Shown: one piece after another, positions 42,340 through 50,503 of the stretch
How the letters are laid out: each line of letters begins with the position of its first letter
Numbering within the stretch: the first letter of the stretch is position 1
Assembly (NCBI GenBank): GCA_027452165.1
Contig: DAIDGX010000009.1
Coordinates: forward strand, 36,960-100,959
Length of the DNA stretch: 64,000 bases
From: Vulcanimicrobiota bacterium
GTDB taxonomy: Bacteria > Vulcanimicrobiota > Vulcanimicrobiia > Vulcanimicrobiales > Vulcanimicrobiaceae
Direction: 5' to 3'
The notes under the pieces: model-generated
The model's input: the letters and a program-made list of their open reading frames with translations, nothing else
What the model was told of the DNA's origin: nothing
Databases searched by the model: none
Made by a program: the position numbers and the translations under genes

Positions 42340-42724
42340 CGAAGCCCGGACCGCGCTCGAAGCGGTCGCCGTCGAGATCAATACGCTCGAGCGTCTCTGC
42401 GTCGAGATCGATGCGGCGTTCGGAGCGCGCGAGTGGGCGCGTCTCGATCGCGCGATTGCCGATTCACGAAAGGCGATGCACGGCTTGGAGAATGCGATGG
42501 CCGAAGCGCTTCCCTACCGGGACGAAGCCTTCGACCGAGCGGCGTTTGCCCGCTTACAGGAAATTTACTCGTACCGGCACGAGCGGCTCGAAGCGCTGCG
42601 CGCCTATCACGACGAGATCGGGAACCGGTTGCGCCAAATCTCGCGTTGGAAGAGCTACGCGCGCTCGATGGGAACGCCGCGCGACGCGATGCAGCGCTCG
42701 TCGCTCATCGACGGCCTGCGCTAA
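42311..42724 (+). CDS. Small helical protein in the FliT position (flagellar chaperone-like)
   Basis: A 137-residue protein predicted to be almost wholly helical: EARTALEAVAVEINTLERLC, then RLDRAIADSRKAMHGLENAM and RLQEIYSYRHERLEALRAYH. FliT chaperones for FliD are small helical bundles encoded after fliS, so the position fits, but sequence identity to FliT is too low for me to assign the symbol. GTG at 42311 overlaps fliS. Its TAA stop overlaps the stop of the converging glycosyltransferase gene (shared CTAA). Confidence 0.6.
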   Translation: MGRVLPPSADEARTALEAVAVEINTLERLCVEIDAAFGAREWARLDRAIADSRKAMHGLENAMAEALPYRDEAFDRAAFARLQEIYSYRHERLEALRAYHDEIGNRLRQISRWKSYARSMGTPRDAMQRSSLIDGLR

Positions 42725-43488
42725 ATCCCCGGTCGAATATAGGTGAGCTCGGCCTCCTGGCGCGTTTCGTTGCCGGGAGGTAGCGCTTCGTAGGGGATAA
42801 GGCATGGGACCCCGTCGCGTATGACGGCAACGCGCTCGTGGCGTGTGATCTCCAGTGCTTCCCAGGAACGCGGGAAGACGGTACCGCTCGCACGATCGAA
42901 ATGCCCGCAGCGCACGCCCGCGTGCAAAACGACTCGATGGCCGGCCGCACGCACGCGACTGCAGAACCGATAGTCTTCGTTGCAGATCCGCACGCGCGGA
43001 GGATCGCGTTCGACGTACACGTTTGCCGGAAAGTACGGCGCGGCAAGCGTCGCGAGCGCCGCCGTTCGCACGATGACACAACCGAATCCGACACCGTCAA
43101 CGGCGACCGGCGCGTGCTCGAATGCGGGGATGGTCGCCGTCGTGGTGTTGGTGTCGTCCCAGCGCGTGACGGCCATCGGGCGAAAACCGTCGCGTGAATA
43201 GTAGAGGGCGCCAACGACGGCGCATTGCGGATCGGCGGTGAGGGTGTCGATGAGGCGCGGCAGCGCATCGGGCGTGAGTACCATATCGTCATCGAACATG
43301 GCGAAAAGATCGAATCCTTCGGCAATCGCGCGCTCGGCGATGAGCTCACGCTGTGCCGGGACGTAGTTACCGGTCACAACGTAGCGGTCGATATCCTCCA
43401 CCGCGCTTGAAGGTGCAAGGTGCGCAAGGCTTGTGAGGAAGGGCTGCGTGGGTGCGCCGGCGGTCGGTATTCCGACGAGCAGTCGCAT
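42721..43488 (-). CDS. GT-A-type glycosyltransferase
   Basis: A 255-residue cytoplasmic protein with the GT-A layout: an N-terminal RLLVGIPTAGAPTQPFLTSL strand-helix, then ERAIAEGFDLFAMFDDDMVL with the metal-binding DDD near residue 67, and CNEDYRFCSRVRAAGHRVVL near residue 168, where the catalytic ED is usual in GT2 enzymes. It is the last gene of a minus-strand operon that starts at 46743 and it converges on the flagellar locus with a 4-base stop overlap. Sugar and acceptor unknown. Confidence 0.78.
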   Translation of the reverse strand: MRLLVGIPTAGAPTQPFLTSLAHLAPSSAVEDIDRYVVTGNYVPAQRELIAERAIAEGFDLFAMFDDDMVLTPDALPRLIDTLTADPQCAVVGALYYSRDGFRPMAVTRWDDTNTTTATIPAFEHAPVAVDGVGFGCVIVRTAALATLAAPYFPANVYVERDPPRVRICNEDYRFCSRVRAAGHRVVLHAGVRCGHFDRASGTVFPRSWEALEITRHERVAVIRDGVPCLIPYEALPPGNETRQEAELTYIRPGI

Positions 43489-43496
43489 CGCCGCGG

Positions 43497-44987
43497 TTAC
43501 AGCGCGGCGCCGAAGGCGGCGATCACGGCCCGCGCGGCAACGTCGAGTTGTGCGTCGTTCTGAAAGAGTACGCCCGTCGTCCGATCGATGCGTAGACGTA
43601 CGAAGAGCTTTTGCAATACCGTCATCGAGGTCTGGGCGTACATGCGAAGCGCGTTCTCGATCGACGCAGCGTGCGCGGCGTCGAGCGCTGGAGTGGCAAC
43701 CCGCTGCGCTTGAAGCGCGAGCGTGAGTTGTCGCGCCCGGACAAAGTCGAAACGGGCACGCTCCTCGCCGATCCTGGCAAGCACCGCGCGGGTCGGCTCC
43801 TCGAGTTCCGCCGCGAGCACGAGTGCATCCTTGATGGGTTCGGGGGAGAGGACCGGCGCCGGCGCGATGCGATCCAAATCGGCGAGCAGCGCTCCTGCGT
43901 ACTCTGCAATGGCCTCTTTCTTGCCGAGGCGTTCGTGGAGCTGCGCGCGATGGAGAATTTGCGATTGTGCGGCCAGATGAGCTTTCAAGCCGAGTTCATC
44001 GCCGCCATCGGGTGCCGTCGCGCAGGCAAGGGCACTTGCAAAGATGCAGTGGCTCAAGATCGTCGGCGGTTTCGAGCCGTTGAGCGTGCGCTCGAAGAAC
44101 GCGAGCGTTGCGCGGTCGAAGCGCCCGAAGAGCACGACGGCGTCGCGTACGGGCGGCGCTGCGGTGGCAGGTTCCGGCGGCGGTTCGGGAAGAGGTGATT
44201 GGGTGGCCTCCGCAGCCTCCATAGCCGGCGCGGGCGGCGGGGGCGGCGGGGGTGGCGGGGGCGGCGGCGCGGCCGAGGAGAGCGCGGCATCGGCCGCTTC
44301 GAAGACGATCTCTTCCTCGGCGTCGAGCTCGTAGATGGGGAGTTCGCCGGTCGGAATATCGACCGGGATGAGCGGCTTTGGCGCATAGAGCGCCGGGTCA
44401 ACGCGTTCGAGCTCGCTGACGAAGGCAGCCGAAGGCGGACCGCTCTTGCGCGCGACCGTAACGGCACGCGCGCCGACGATAGCCGCGCCGGTGGCGCGAA
44501 CGCTGGGTGCGATCACCAGCGGCTGGGTGCCAAGGCGCACGCCCACTTTCCAGACGAAGGTCCGGCGCCCGCCGGCAGGCAGATCGCCGAGCGGAAGCCC
44601 CGCGCCAAGAAAGCGTTCCGCGGCCTCCTCGCCACCGTCACGCCCATCGATCACGAACGAGCCGGCGCGATAGGCCGCGCCCCCCGGAACCGGAACGGCG
44701 GCTACGACGCCTTGGGCAGCTTCCGCACCGTCATTTGCAAGGCTCAGCGTCAGCGTCACGACAGCCCCAGGGATGACCCCGCTTTGGGGCGTCGCGGTCG
44801 TTTCCACGTTGACGACGGCGCTCTTCGGTGCTGGAGGCGTCTCGTCGGTTCCAATGATGCTGCCGGCCTCGGCAAGGCCGCGCGACTGCCAGGCGGTCTT
44901 GTTCGGGGTCGCAAGGCCGAGCGCGGCCCGTTGCAGCTCCAGGAGCCGCATGTCGGCGCTCAACTCGAAATCTGGATCGAGATTCAT
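43497..44987 (-). CDS. Protein with DUF11-like domain, polyproline linker and helical C-terminus
   Basis: A 496-residue protein of unknown function. After a 50-residue start comes a region (about 55-180) resembling the DUF11 beta-sandwich repeat (PGAVVTLTLSLANDGAEAAQ and GDLPAGGRRTFVWKVGV). An acidic stretch EIVFEAADAALS leads to a run of 12 prolines near residue 246, followed by PPEP-type sequence. The last 220 residues are helical and alanine/leucine-rich. There is no signal peptide or membrane segment. Its ATG overlaps the ATPase stop by one base, indicating functional coupling to that ATPase. Confidence 0.65.
   Translation of the reverse strand: MNLDPDFELSADMRLLELQRAALGLATPNKTAWQSRGLAEAGSIIGTDETPPAPKSAVVNVETTATPQSGVIPGAVVTLTLSLANDGAEAAQGVVAAVPVPGGAAYRAGSFVIDGRDGGEEAAERFLGAGLPLGDLPAGGRRTFVWKVGVRLGTQPLVIAPSVRATGAAIVGARAVTVARKSGPPSAAFVSELERVDPALYAPKPLIPVDIPTGELPIYELDAEEEIVFEAADAALSSAAPPPPPPPPPPPPAPAMEAAEATQSPLPEPPPEPATAAPPVRDAVVLFGRFDRATLAFFERTLNGSKPPTILSHCIFASALACATAPDGGDELGLKAHLAAQSQILHRAQLHERLGKKEAIAEYAGALLADLDRIAPAPVLSPEPIKDALVLAAELEEPTRAVLARIGEERARFDFVRARQLTLALQAQRVATPALDAAHAASIENALRMYAQTSMTVLQKLFVRLRIDRTTGVLFQNDAQLDVAARAVIAAFGAAL
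44229..44272. repeat. GC-only low-complexity run coding polyproline
   Basis: On the plus strand this is a run of G-blocks separated by C or T (GGCGGGGGCGGCGGGGGTGG and onward), encoding a run of prolines on the minus strand. Four or more G-tracts make G-quadruplex formation possible on the plus strand. Proline runs usually need elongation factor P for translation, and such repeats tend to change in length. Confidence 0.8.
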
Positions 44988-45934
44988 CAGGCGCGGCGGG
45001 CGAAGAGGCGAGCGAAGAGCCCGCGAGGCTCCGCGGGCGGCGCGATCGTCTCGACGACGGCGGTGCGCGGCTTGAGGCTAATCCCGCGCGCCAGCATCGC
45101 CGCTCGCACGTGATCCTCGTTGATCAGGGTGCTCGCGCGGTCCACAGCCTCGCGCATCGCGTGATGTGCGAGCATGGTCAGACGGCGCGGCACGCCGCCG
45201 GAGGCCTGGGCGAGCAGCGCGCGCGCGTCGGCCGTGAAGAGTTGCTGGCCGGGCGAAAGCCCGGCCTTGGTCAGGCGGTAGTCGAGGATCGCGAGCAGGG
45301 TTGGTTCGTCGAGGAGGTCGAGGCGAATCCAGCCATCGACGCGGTCGGCCAGGTTGCCGCGGGCGTCGATACGCTTTTCGAGCTCGCTCTGCCCAAAGAG
45401 CAGCGTGTTCAAGAGCTTGCGCTGCGGCACATGGTAGTTGAGCAGCAGGCGCAGTGCCTCGAGGTTTTCGTCGCTCAGGTTTTGCGCCTCATCGATCACG
45501 AGCACGAGCGTGCGCTTTTCGAGGACCGCCGTCTCGAAGAAGAAGTTCTTGAGGGCGTTCTTCAGCGCCGCACTCGATCGCGCGGGCAGTGCAAGACCGA
45601 AGACGCGACCGATCGCGACGAGAAACTCGGTCTCCGTCGCAAAGGTGGGATCGAGGATCTTGCCCATCACGATGCGGTCATCGGCGAGCAGCTCTTGCTC
45701 GAGCGCTCCGCTGAGGCTGGTCTTTCCGGTGCCTGGATCGCCGAGAACGACCGTCAGGCCGCGCGAGGCATCGACCGAGTCGAACAGACGCTCCTTGGCG
45801 CGGCGCAGCGCCCCGAGCTCGCAATAGAAAAAGGGATCCGCCGTATCGAGAAACGGATCGCGTTCGAGGCCGAAGTAGCGAAAATAGCGCGACATGACGT
45901 AGCGCTCATTTTGACCTGTGAGAGCCAAGCTCAT
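44987..45934 (-). CDS. ExeA-like AAA ATPase
   Basis: A 315-residue P-loop ATPase. After YFRYFGLERDPFLDTADPFF, the usual opening of ExeA/GspA-type ATPases, come Walker A GDPGTGKTSLSG near residue 66 and Walker B TLVLVIDEAQNLSDENLEAL near residue 145, followed by RLTMLAHHAMREAV. ExeA helps assemble secretion complexes through peptidoglycan; relatives also serve transposition and polysaccharide clusters. ATG at 45934 overlaps the PHP stop in the ATGA style of the region; ATG at 45895 is an alternative that removes 13 residues. It has no membrane segment, unlike full ExeA. Confidence 0.82.
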   Translation of the reverse strand: MSLALTGQNERYVMSRYFRYFGLERDPFLDTADPFFYCELGALRRAKERLFDSVDASRGLTVVLGDPGTGKTSLSGALEQELLADDRIVMGKILDPTFATETEFLVAIGRVFGLALPARSSAALKNALKNFFFETAVLEKRTLVLVIDEAQNLSDENLEALRLLLNYHVPQRKLLNTLLFGQSELEKRIDARGNLADRVDGWIRLDLLDEPTLLAILDYRLTKAGLSPGQQLFTADARALLAQASGGVPRRLTMLAHHAMREAVDRASTLINEDHVRAAMLARGISLKPRTAVVETIAPPAEPRGLFARLFARRA

Positions 45935-46743
45935 TGTGCTTGACGCGATTCGATCTCGTTTTGCAATCGCTCGATCGCGTCGGCAGGGAAGGAGACGCCG
46001 ATCGGACGGTCGGGAACCGGGGCGTGGAAATCGGTGCCGCCGGTGACGAGCAAGCCGCGTTCCCGTGCGAGCGAGAAGAGCTCTGCACGTACCGTCGCAT
46101 CCGCCGTTGGATGGACGACCTCGATGCCGTCCACGCCAAGCTCGATGAGCGCCTGAAGTGACGCAGGCGTACGCAGACGCGCGGGGTGGGCGACGACGCT
46201 CACCCCTCCCGAGCTGCGAATCAATCCGATCGCGGTTGCCGCGCTCAGCCGCTCGAGGGCGACGTAGGAGACGCCGTCGTCGGCGAGATACCGGTCGAAG
46301 GCCTCTTGCACGCTTGCGACGGCGCCACGAGCGACGAGCGCGCGCGCGAGGTGCGGGCGGCCGAGGCTTGCGCCCGGGGCCGTCTGCGCACGTACCTCGT
46401 CGATCGTGATGGGGATGCCGCGGGCGCACATGGCTGCGACCATCGCCTCCATGCGCTCCAGCCTGGCGTCACGTTGCGCGCTCAAGGCATGGAGAAGCGG
46501 TGAAGCCTTGTCTTCGACCCCGTACGCGAGAAGGTGCGCCGTGTGGCCGTCGTGATGCGTATCGACCTCGAGTCCCGCGATCGCGCGTGCGCCGGGCGGG
46601 GCAGCGAACGGGTACGCATCGAGCGTGTCGTGATCGGTGATGCAGAAGAGCTCGAGCTCGCGCGCGCGGACCTCCTCGAGCACGCGTTCGACGCTCCAGA
46701 CGCCGTCGGAGCGGTCGGTATGCATATGGAGATCGATCAGCAC
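45931..46743 (-). CDS. PHP-domain phosphatase, YciV/RnaAM-like (probable PAP phosphatase)
   Basis: A 270-residue metal-dependent phosphoesterase. PHP metal ligands are visible: DLHMHTDRSDG near residue 4, CITDHDT near residue 34, SVVAHPARL near residue 180 and GGTDFHAP near residue 234. The inner block LGRPHLARALVARGAVASVQ followed by AFDRYLADDG corresponds to the YciV insert. Characterised relatives hydrolyse 3',5'-nucleoside bisphosphates such as PAP. Sulfotransferases release PAP, and the PAPS-making cysD gene is divergent 40 bases away, so clearing PAP is a likely role. GTG at 46743 lacks a strong ribosome site. An rRNA-processing role, as for RNase AM, is an alternative. Confidence 0.84.
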   Translation of the reverse strand: MLIDLHMHTDRSDGVWSVERVLEEVRARELELFCITDHDTLDAYPFAAPPGARAIAGLEVDTHHDGHTAHLLAYGVEDKASPLLHALSAQRDARLERMEAMVAAMCARGIPITIDEVRAQTAPGASLGRPHLARALVARGAVASVQEAFDRYLADDGVSYVALERLSAATAIGLIRSSGGVSVVAHPARLRTPASLQALIELGVDGIEVVHPTADATVRAELFSLARERGLLVTGGTDFHAPVPDRPIGVSFPADAIERLQNEIESRQAQ

Positions 46744-46746
46744 GTC

Positions 46747-46773
46747 TAAGCTATCGGTCAGACGAGCCGATTC
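46747..46773 (+). promoter_or_regulatory. Sigma-28-like promoter upstream of cysD
   Basis: TAAG at 46747-46750 and GCCGATTC at 46766-46773 are separated by exactly 15 bases, the same arrangement as in the flagellar promoters of this window. It occupies the short divergent gap between PHP and cysD. The -10 element ends 10 bases before the cysD ATG. Confidence 0.58.
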
Positions 46774-46777
46774 ATTA
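46751..46777 (-). promoter_or_regulatory. Weak sigma-28-like promoter toward the PHP-ATPase operon
   Basis: Read on the minus strand, TAAT (46777-46774) and ACCGATAG (46758-46751) are 15 bases apart, two or three mismatches from the FliA consensus. It overlaps the cysD promoter almost completely. The -10 ends 7 bases before the GTG start of the PHP gene. Confidence 0.35.
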
Positions 46778-46783
46778 AACCAT

Positions 46784-47590
46784 ATGGGTCTCGACGACGG
46801 CTACCTTGACGAATTGGAAGCGCGCACGATCTACATCTTGCGCGAAGCGTTCTCGTGCGTGAACCCGCTTGCGATGCTGTGGTCGATCGGCAAGGATTCA
46901 ACCGCGCTCCTATGGATGGTGCGTAAGGCCTTTCTTGGTGAGGTGCCCTTTCCGGTCGTGTTGCTCGATACGGGCATGGAGTTTGCCGAGGTCTATGCGT
47001 TTCGCGATCGGCTCGTGCGCGAGTGGGAGCTACCCGTGGCAAACGAACTCTGCCCGCCCGAAAGCAGCGTCGATCAGACGTTGCCGGCGGCAGCACGTCA
47101 TGCGGCGCGTAAGACCGCGGGACTTCGCACCCTGCTCGAACGCGAGGGCTACCGAGGAATCATTTTAGGGATCCGGCGCGACGAACAGGCGATTCGCGCC
47201 AAGGAACGGGTCTTTAGCCCGCGCAACGCCGACGGCTCGTGGGACCCGCGCGCGCAGCCTCCCGAGCTGTGGGAGTACTTCCCCTATCAGGTGCCCGACG
47301 GCGCGCACGTACGCATTCATCCCTTGCTGCATTGGACCGAGCTCGATATCTGGCGCTACACGCTGCGCGAACAGATCCCCTACGTACCGTTGTATCTCGC
47401 GCGCGACGGCAAACGCTACCGCTCGCTCGGCGAGAGCAACATCACGTTTCCAATCGCAAGCAACGCTGATACCCTCGAGAAGATCGTGGCGGAATTGGAA
47501 GTCACGCGCGAGCCCGAACGTGCGGGGCGTGCCATGGATCGTGAGACCGAAGATGCGTTCGAACGCCTGCGGACTGCGGGGTATATGTGA
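46784..47590 (+). CDS. cysD: Sulfate adenylyltransferase subunit 2 (ATP sulfurylase)
   Basis: A 268-residue ATP sulfurylase subunit that, with CysN, makes adenosine 5'-phosphosulfate (APS) from sulfate and ATP. The PP-loop SIGKDSTALLWM lies near residue 31. FPVVLLDTGMEFAEVYAFRD follows, then LGIRRDEQAIRAKERVFSPR and IHPLLHWTELDIWRY, all CysD marks. ATG at 46784 was chosen; a longer frame upstream overlaps the PHP gene. It overlaps cysN/C by 4 bases. No APS or PAPS reductase gene is near, which favours use of the sulfate for sulfation rather than for cysteine synthesis. Confidence 0.94.
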   Translation: MGLDDGYLDELEARTIYILREAFSCVNPLAMLWSIGKDSTALLWMVRKAFLGEVPFPVVLLDTGMEFAEVYAFRDRLVREWELPVANELCPPESSVDQTLPAAARHAARKTAGLRTLLEREGYRGIILGIRRDEQAIRAKERVFSPRNADGSWDPRAQPPELWEYFPYQVPDGAHVRIHPLLHWTELDIWRYTLREQIPYVPLYLARDGKRYRSLGESNITFPIASNADTLEKIVAELEVTREPERAGRAMDRETEDAFERLRTAGYM

Positions 47591-49437
47591 ATCAGCTTCG
47601 CATCGTGATGGTCGGTGACGTCGATGCAGGAAAATCGACGATCCTCGGGCGGATGCTCGTCGATATCGGAGCCGTGACTGCGGAGCGCTTGGCCGAACTC
47701 GAAACCTCGAGCGCAAGGCGCGGCGTGCCGATCGAGTACTCGTTTCTGCTCGATGCCTTTCAGGTAGAACGCGATCAAGCGATCACGCTCGATATCGCGC
47801 GCGTTTGGGTGCGCACACCTGAGGCGGAGTTCGTTTTCGTCGATGCGCCCGGGCATCGAGAGTTGATACGCAATCTGCTAAGCGGCGCATCCGAGGTCGA
47901 TATCCCGGTCATGGTGGTGGCAGCCGACGAAGGCCTGACGCAGCAGACGCGCCGCCAAGCGCTCTTCCTCCAATGGCTCGGCTTTCGCGAAATTCTCGTG
48001 ACGATCAACAAGCTCGACCTTGCCGACGATGCGCGCGACGCCTACGAGCGCCGCGCACGCGAGGTGCGCACGCTGCTCGAGCACCTTGGCATCGCCGCAT
48101 CGGCGGTGATACCGGTCGCAGCGCGCAGCGGCGATAACGTCGTTAGGCCGGGGGCGACGACCGCCTTCTGGGAGGGGCCGACGCTGATCGAGGCACTTGC
48201 GCGCATCTCGCGCCGTACCGTGCGCGACGATGGCCCGCTGCGCTTGGTCGTCCAAGACGTCTATCGTCGCGACGGCGCTCGTATCGTTGTCGGGCGTGTC
48301 GAGAGCGGTACGCTGCATACCGGCGAGCCCATCGTGTTTTGGCCGTTGCAAACGGGTGCGCGGGTCAAACGCATTCTTCAGTGGCCGCAAGGCGACGTGC
48401 CATACGTGAGCGCGGGCGGCGCAGCTGCGATCGAACTCGACGCGCGTGTTTTTGTGGATCGCGGCGCCGTGGCAAGTCGCGCGAGCGATGCGCCCGAACT
48501 CGGCCACGTCATTCGCACCCGCATCGTTTGGCTCGGCGCGGAACCGGTGCGGACCGGTGAGGCGCTACGCATGCGTCTGGGCACGCGTGAGATGCCGGTT
48601 ACCTTGCAGCGCATTGACGAGATAGCCGATCCCGATACGCTCGAGCCGCGTCATGGGGAGCGAATCGAAAGCGGCGACGTCGCGATCGTGACCCTCCTGG
48701 CCCGCGAGCTGATCGCCGCCGACGTTGCGCTCGAAGGCTCGAGCATCGGACGATTCGTATTGGTGCGTGGTAACGCGATCGTCGCAGGCGGTCAGGTTGA
48801 GGCGGTCGTGTCGCAGAGTCGTGGCGAGGGCGCAACCAACGTGGTCGCGATGGCCTCCTCGGTCGATCGCGACGAGCGCGCACAGCGCAACGGTCATCGC
48901 GGAGGCGTGTTTTGGCTGACGGGTTTGCCGAGCGCGGGTAAGTCCACCGTTGCGATGGTCGCGCAGCGGATGCTCTTCGAACGTGGGCGTCACGTGTACG
49001 TGCTTGACGGGGACACGCTGCGAACGACACTCAACATGGACCTCGGCTTCTCGGACGACGATCGTGCGGAGAACGTCCGGCGCACTGCGGCGGTCGCAGG
49101 AACCTTTGCCGACGCCGGGTTCATCGTCATCTGCGCGTTGATCTCGCCGTTTGCGGCCGATCGCGAACTCGCACGATCGGCGTGCCGTGCGGGCTTCTAT
49201 GAGGTGCATGTGGCGTGTGACCTTGCGACCGCGGAGAGCCGCGACGTCAAAGGACACTATCGCCGGGCGCGTCTGGGTGAGTTGGTGCGCTTTACCGGCG
49301 TCTCGTCGCCGTACGAAGTTCCCGAGTCGCCGGATCTTCGACTCGATACGGCCGCATCGAGCATCGATGAATCGGCGTCACACCTGCTCGAATTTATCGA
49401 GGAGCGCGTCCTGCTCGCGCACGCTTCGCAGCGCTAG
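47587..49437 (+). CDS. cysNC: Bifunctional CysN GTPase and CysC APS kinase
   Basis: A 616-residue fusion. The N-terminal part (about 1-420) is the CysN GTPase that drives ATP sulfurylase: GDVDAGKSTILGRML at 10-24, VDAPGH near residue 82, INKLDLAD near residue 140, then beta-barrel domains. The C-terminal part (about 435-616) is APS kinase: P-loop GLPSAGKSTVAM near residue 448, LDGDTLRTTLNMDLGFSDDD and LISPFAADRELAR. Together with CysD it produces PAPS, the universal sulfate donor. The GTG start overlaps cysD. The two sulfotransferase genes that use PAPS follow on the other strand, 12 bases beyond the stop. Confidence 0.95.
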   Translation: MNQLRIVMVGDVDAGKSTILGRMLVDIGAVTAERLAELETSSARRGVPIEYSFLLDAFQVERDQAITLDIARVWVRTPEAEFVFVDAPGHRELIRNLLSGASEVDIPVMVVAADEGLTQQTRRQALFLQWLGFREILVTINKLDLADDARDAYERRAREVRTLLEHLGIAASAVIPVAARSGDNVVRPGATTAFWEGPTLIEALARISRRTVRDDGPLRLVVQDVYRRDGARIVVGRVESGTLHTGEPIVFWPLQTGARVKRILQWPQGDVPYVSAGGAAAIELDARVFVDRGAVASRASDAPELGHVIRTRIVWLGAEPVRTGEALRMRLGTREMPVTLQRIDEIADPDTLEPRHGERIESGDVAIVTLLARELIAADVALEGSSIGRFVLVRGNAIVAGGQVEAVVSQSRGEGATNVVAMASSVDRDERAQRNGHRGGVFWLTGLPSAGKSTVAMVAQRMLFERGRHVYVLDGDTLRTTLNMDLGFSDDDRAENVRRTAAVAGTFADAGFIVICALISPFAADRELARSACRAGFYEVHVACDLATAESRDVKGHYRRARLGELVRFTGVSSPYEVPESPDLRLDTAASSIDESASHLLEFIEERVLLAHASQR

Positions 49438-49449
49438 CTGCGGAGCTCC

Positions 49450-50487
49450 TCACGAGGCCGGATGGGGGATGCCCGCGAGCCAGCGCGCTACGCAACGATC
49501 GTAGATCGCGCGTTGCGTGCGTGCGAGGTCCCAGCGCTCGTCGCCCGGGCGCAAGAACGCGCAAAGGTCATCCGGCGCGACCTGACAACCGTACCGCTGC
49601 ATCACGCGGTGGTTCGACGGCGAAAAACGCTCGAGTATGGCAACGGCTTCGTCGTACAGCATGAGCGTGTAGGGCCCAAACGCGATCGCTGGGTCCAGTT
49701 CCGGGGCTATGTCGCGAAGAAAGTCGCGCGGATCGTCCGGGAGCGGTATCTCGGGGAATAGCCGCGCGAAGATGGTCCCGAGAATCGCGATAAACGGAAG
49801 CCGCTCGTTGACGTTTAAATGGGCGACGTGAAGAGGCCATGATGCAAGAGGTAGGTCGGGAGCGATCGTTGCGAGGCCCGCGAGGAAATCGCGATAGATG
49901 TGTCCAGGTCCACGCCACGGTTCGTACGCGCGTACGGCCACGCGCTCAGGCCCGCAAGCTGCCGAAAATGGCTCAAGCAAGCGCTCGTAGTCAAAAAGGA
50001 CGATTCCGCCATCCGGTGTTGTGAAGGTGCCCTCGTTCAGGACGTGGTGCAGATAGGCATCGTATCCATGGGCCGGCTCCTTCGAACGAAATCGTTGCCC
50101 GTACATGGAGTCTGCGTAGGATGCCTGGTCTCGAAGAAAGGCGATGACTGCGGCATGATGGCCGGCGCTCTGAATGGTCGTGACGAGATCGCGAATTGCC
50201 GCAGGATGGTTGTGAAGCAGCGAAAAGTCTTCGGCGGTGAGGATAGCGCATGACGCCTCGCACGCAAGAAGCTCCGCGCGCAGTTGCGCTAGACGAACCT
50301 GCGCCCGCTCCGCGAGCAGATCCCACGCAAGGTCGTGATTTTCCCACGAAAAGGTCTCCCGGCCGGTGTTGAGCACGGTGAGGCCCATCTGCTGGAACGT
50401 AACGCGATTCTCGTCGAGAAAGAACTGCAACGCCGTGGACGCGGTTTTATGGGTGCCGATGTGGATGAAGCAGATCCGCGGCTGCAT
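49450..50487 (-). CDS. Sulfotransferase-like protein A
   Basis: A 345-residue protein with the PAPS 5'-phosphosulfate loop at the very N-terminus (CFIHIGTHKTASTALQFFL, residues 6-24). The 3'-phosphate site is suggested by AAVIAFLRDQASYADSMYGQ near residue 113, with Arg and Ser in the usual spacing. It would transfer sulfate to a hydroxyl, probably of a sugar. The ATG at 50487 lies right before the loop; a 34-residue upstream extension overlaps the second sulfotransferase and was rejected. It has no signal or membrane segment, so it acts in the cytoplasm. It is a distant paralogue of the next gene upstream. Confidence 0.84.
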   Translation of the reverse strand: MQPRICFIHIGTHKTASTALQFFLDENRVTFQQMGLTVLNTGRETFSWENHDLAWDLLAERAQVRLAQLRAELLACEASCAILTAEDFSLLHNHPAAIRDLVTTIQSAGHHAAVIAFLRDQASYADSMYGQRFRSKEPAHGYDAYLHHVLNEGTFTTPDGGIVLFDYERLLEPFSAACGPERVAVRAYEPWRGPGHIYRDFLAGLATIAPDLPLASWPLHVAHLNVNERLPFIAILGTIFARLFPEIPLPDDPRDFLRDIAPELDPAIAFGPYTLMLYDEAVAILERFSPSNHRVMQRYGCQVAPDDLCAFLRPGDERWDLARTQRAIYDRCVARWLAGIPHPAS

Positions 50488-50503
50488 CGACAAAACGAAC
50501 CTC

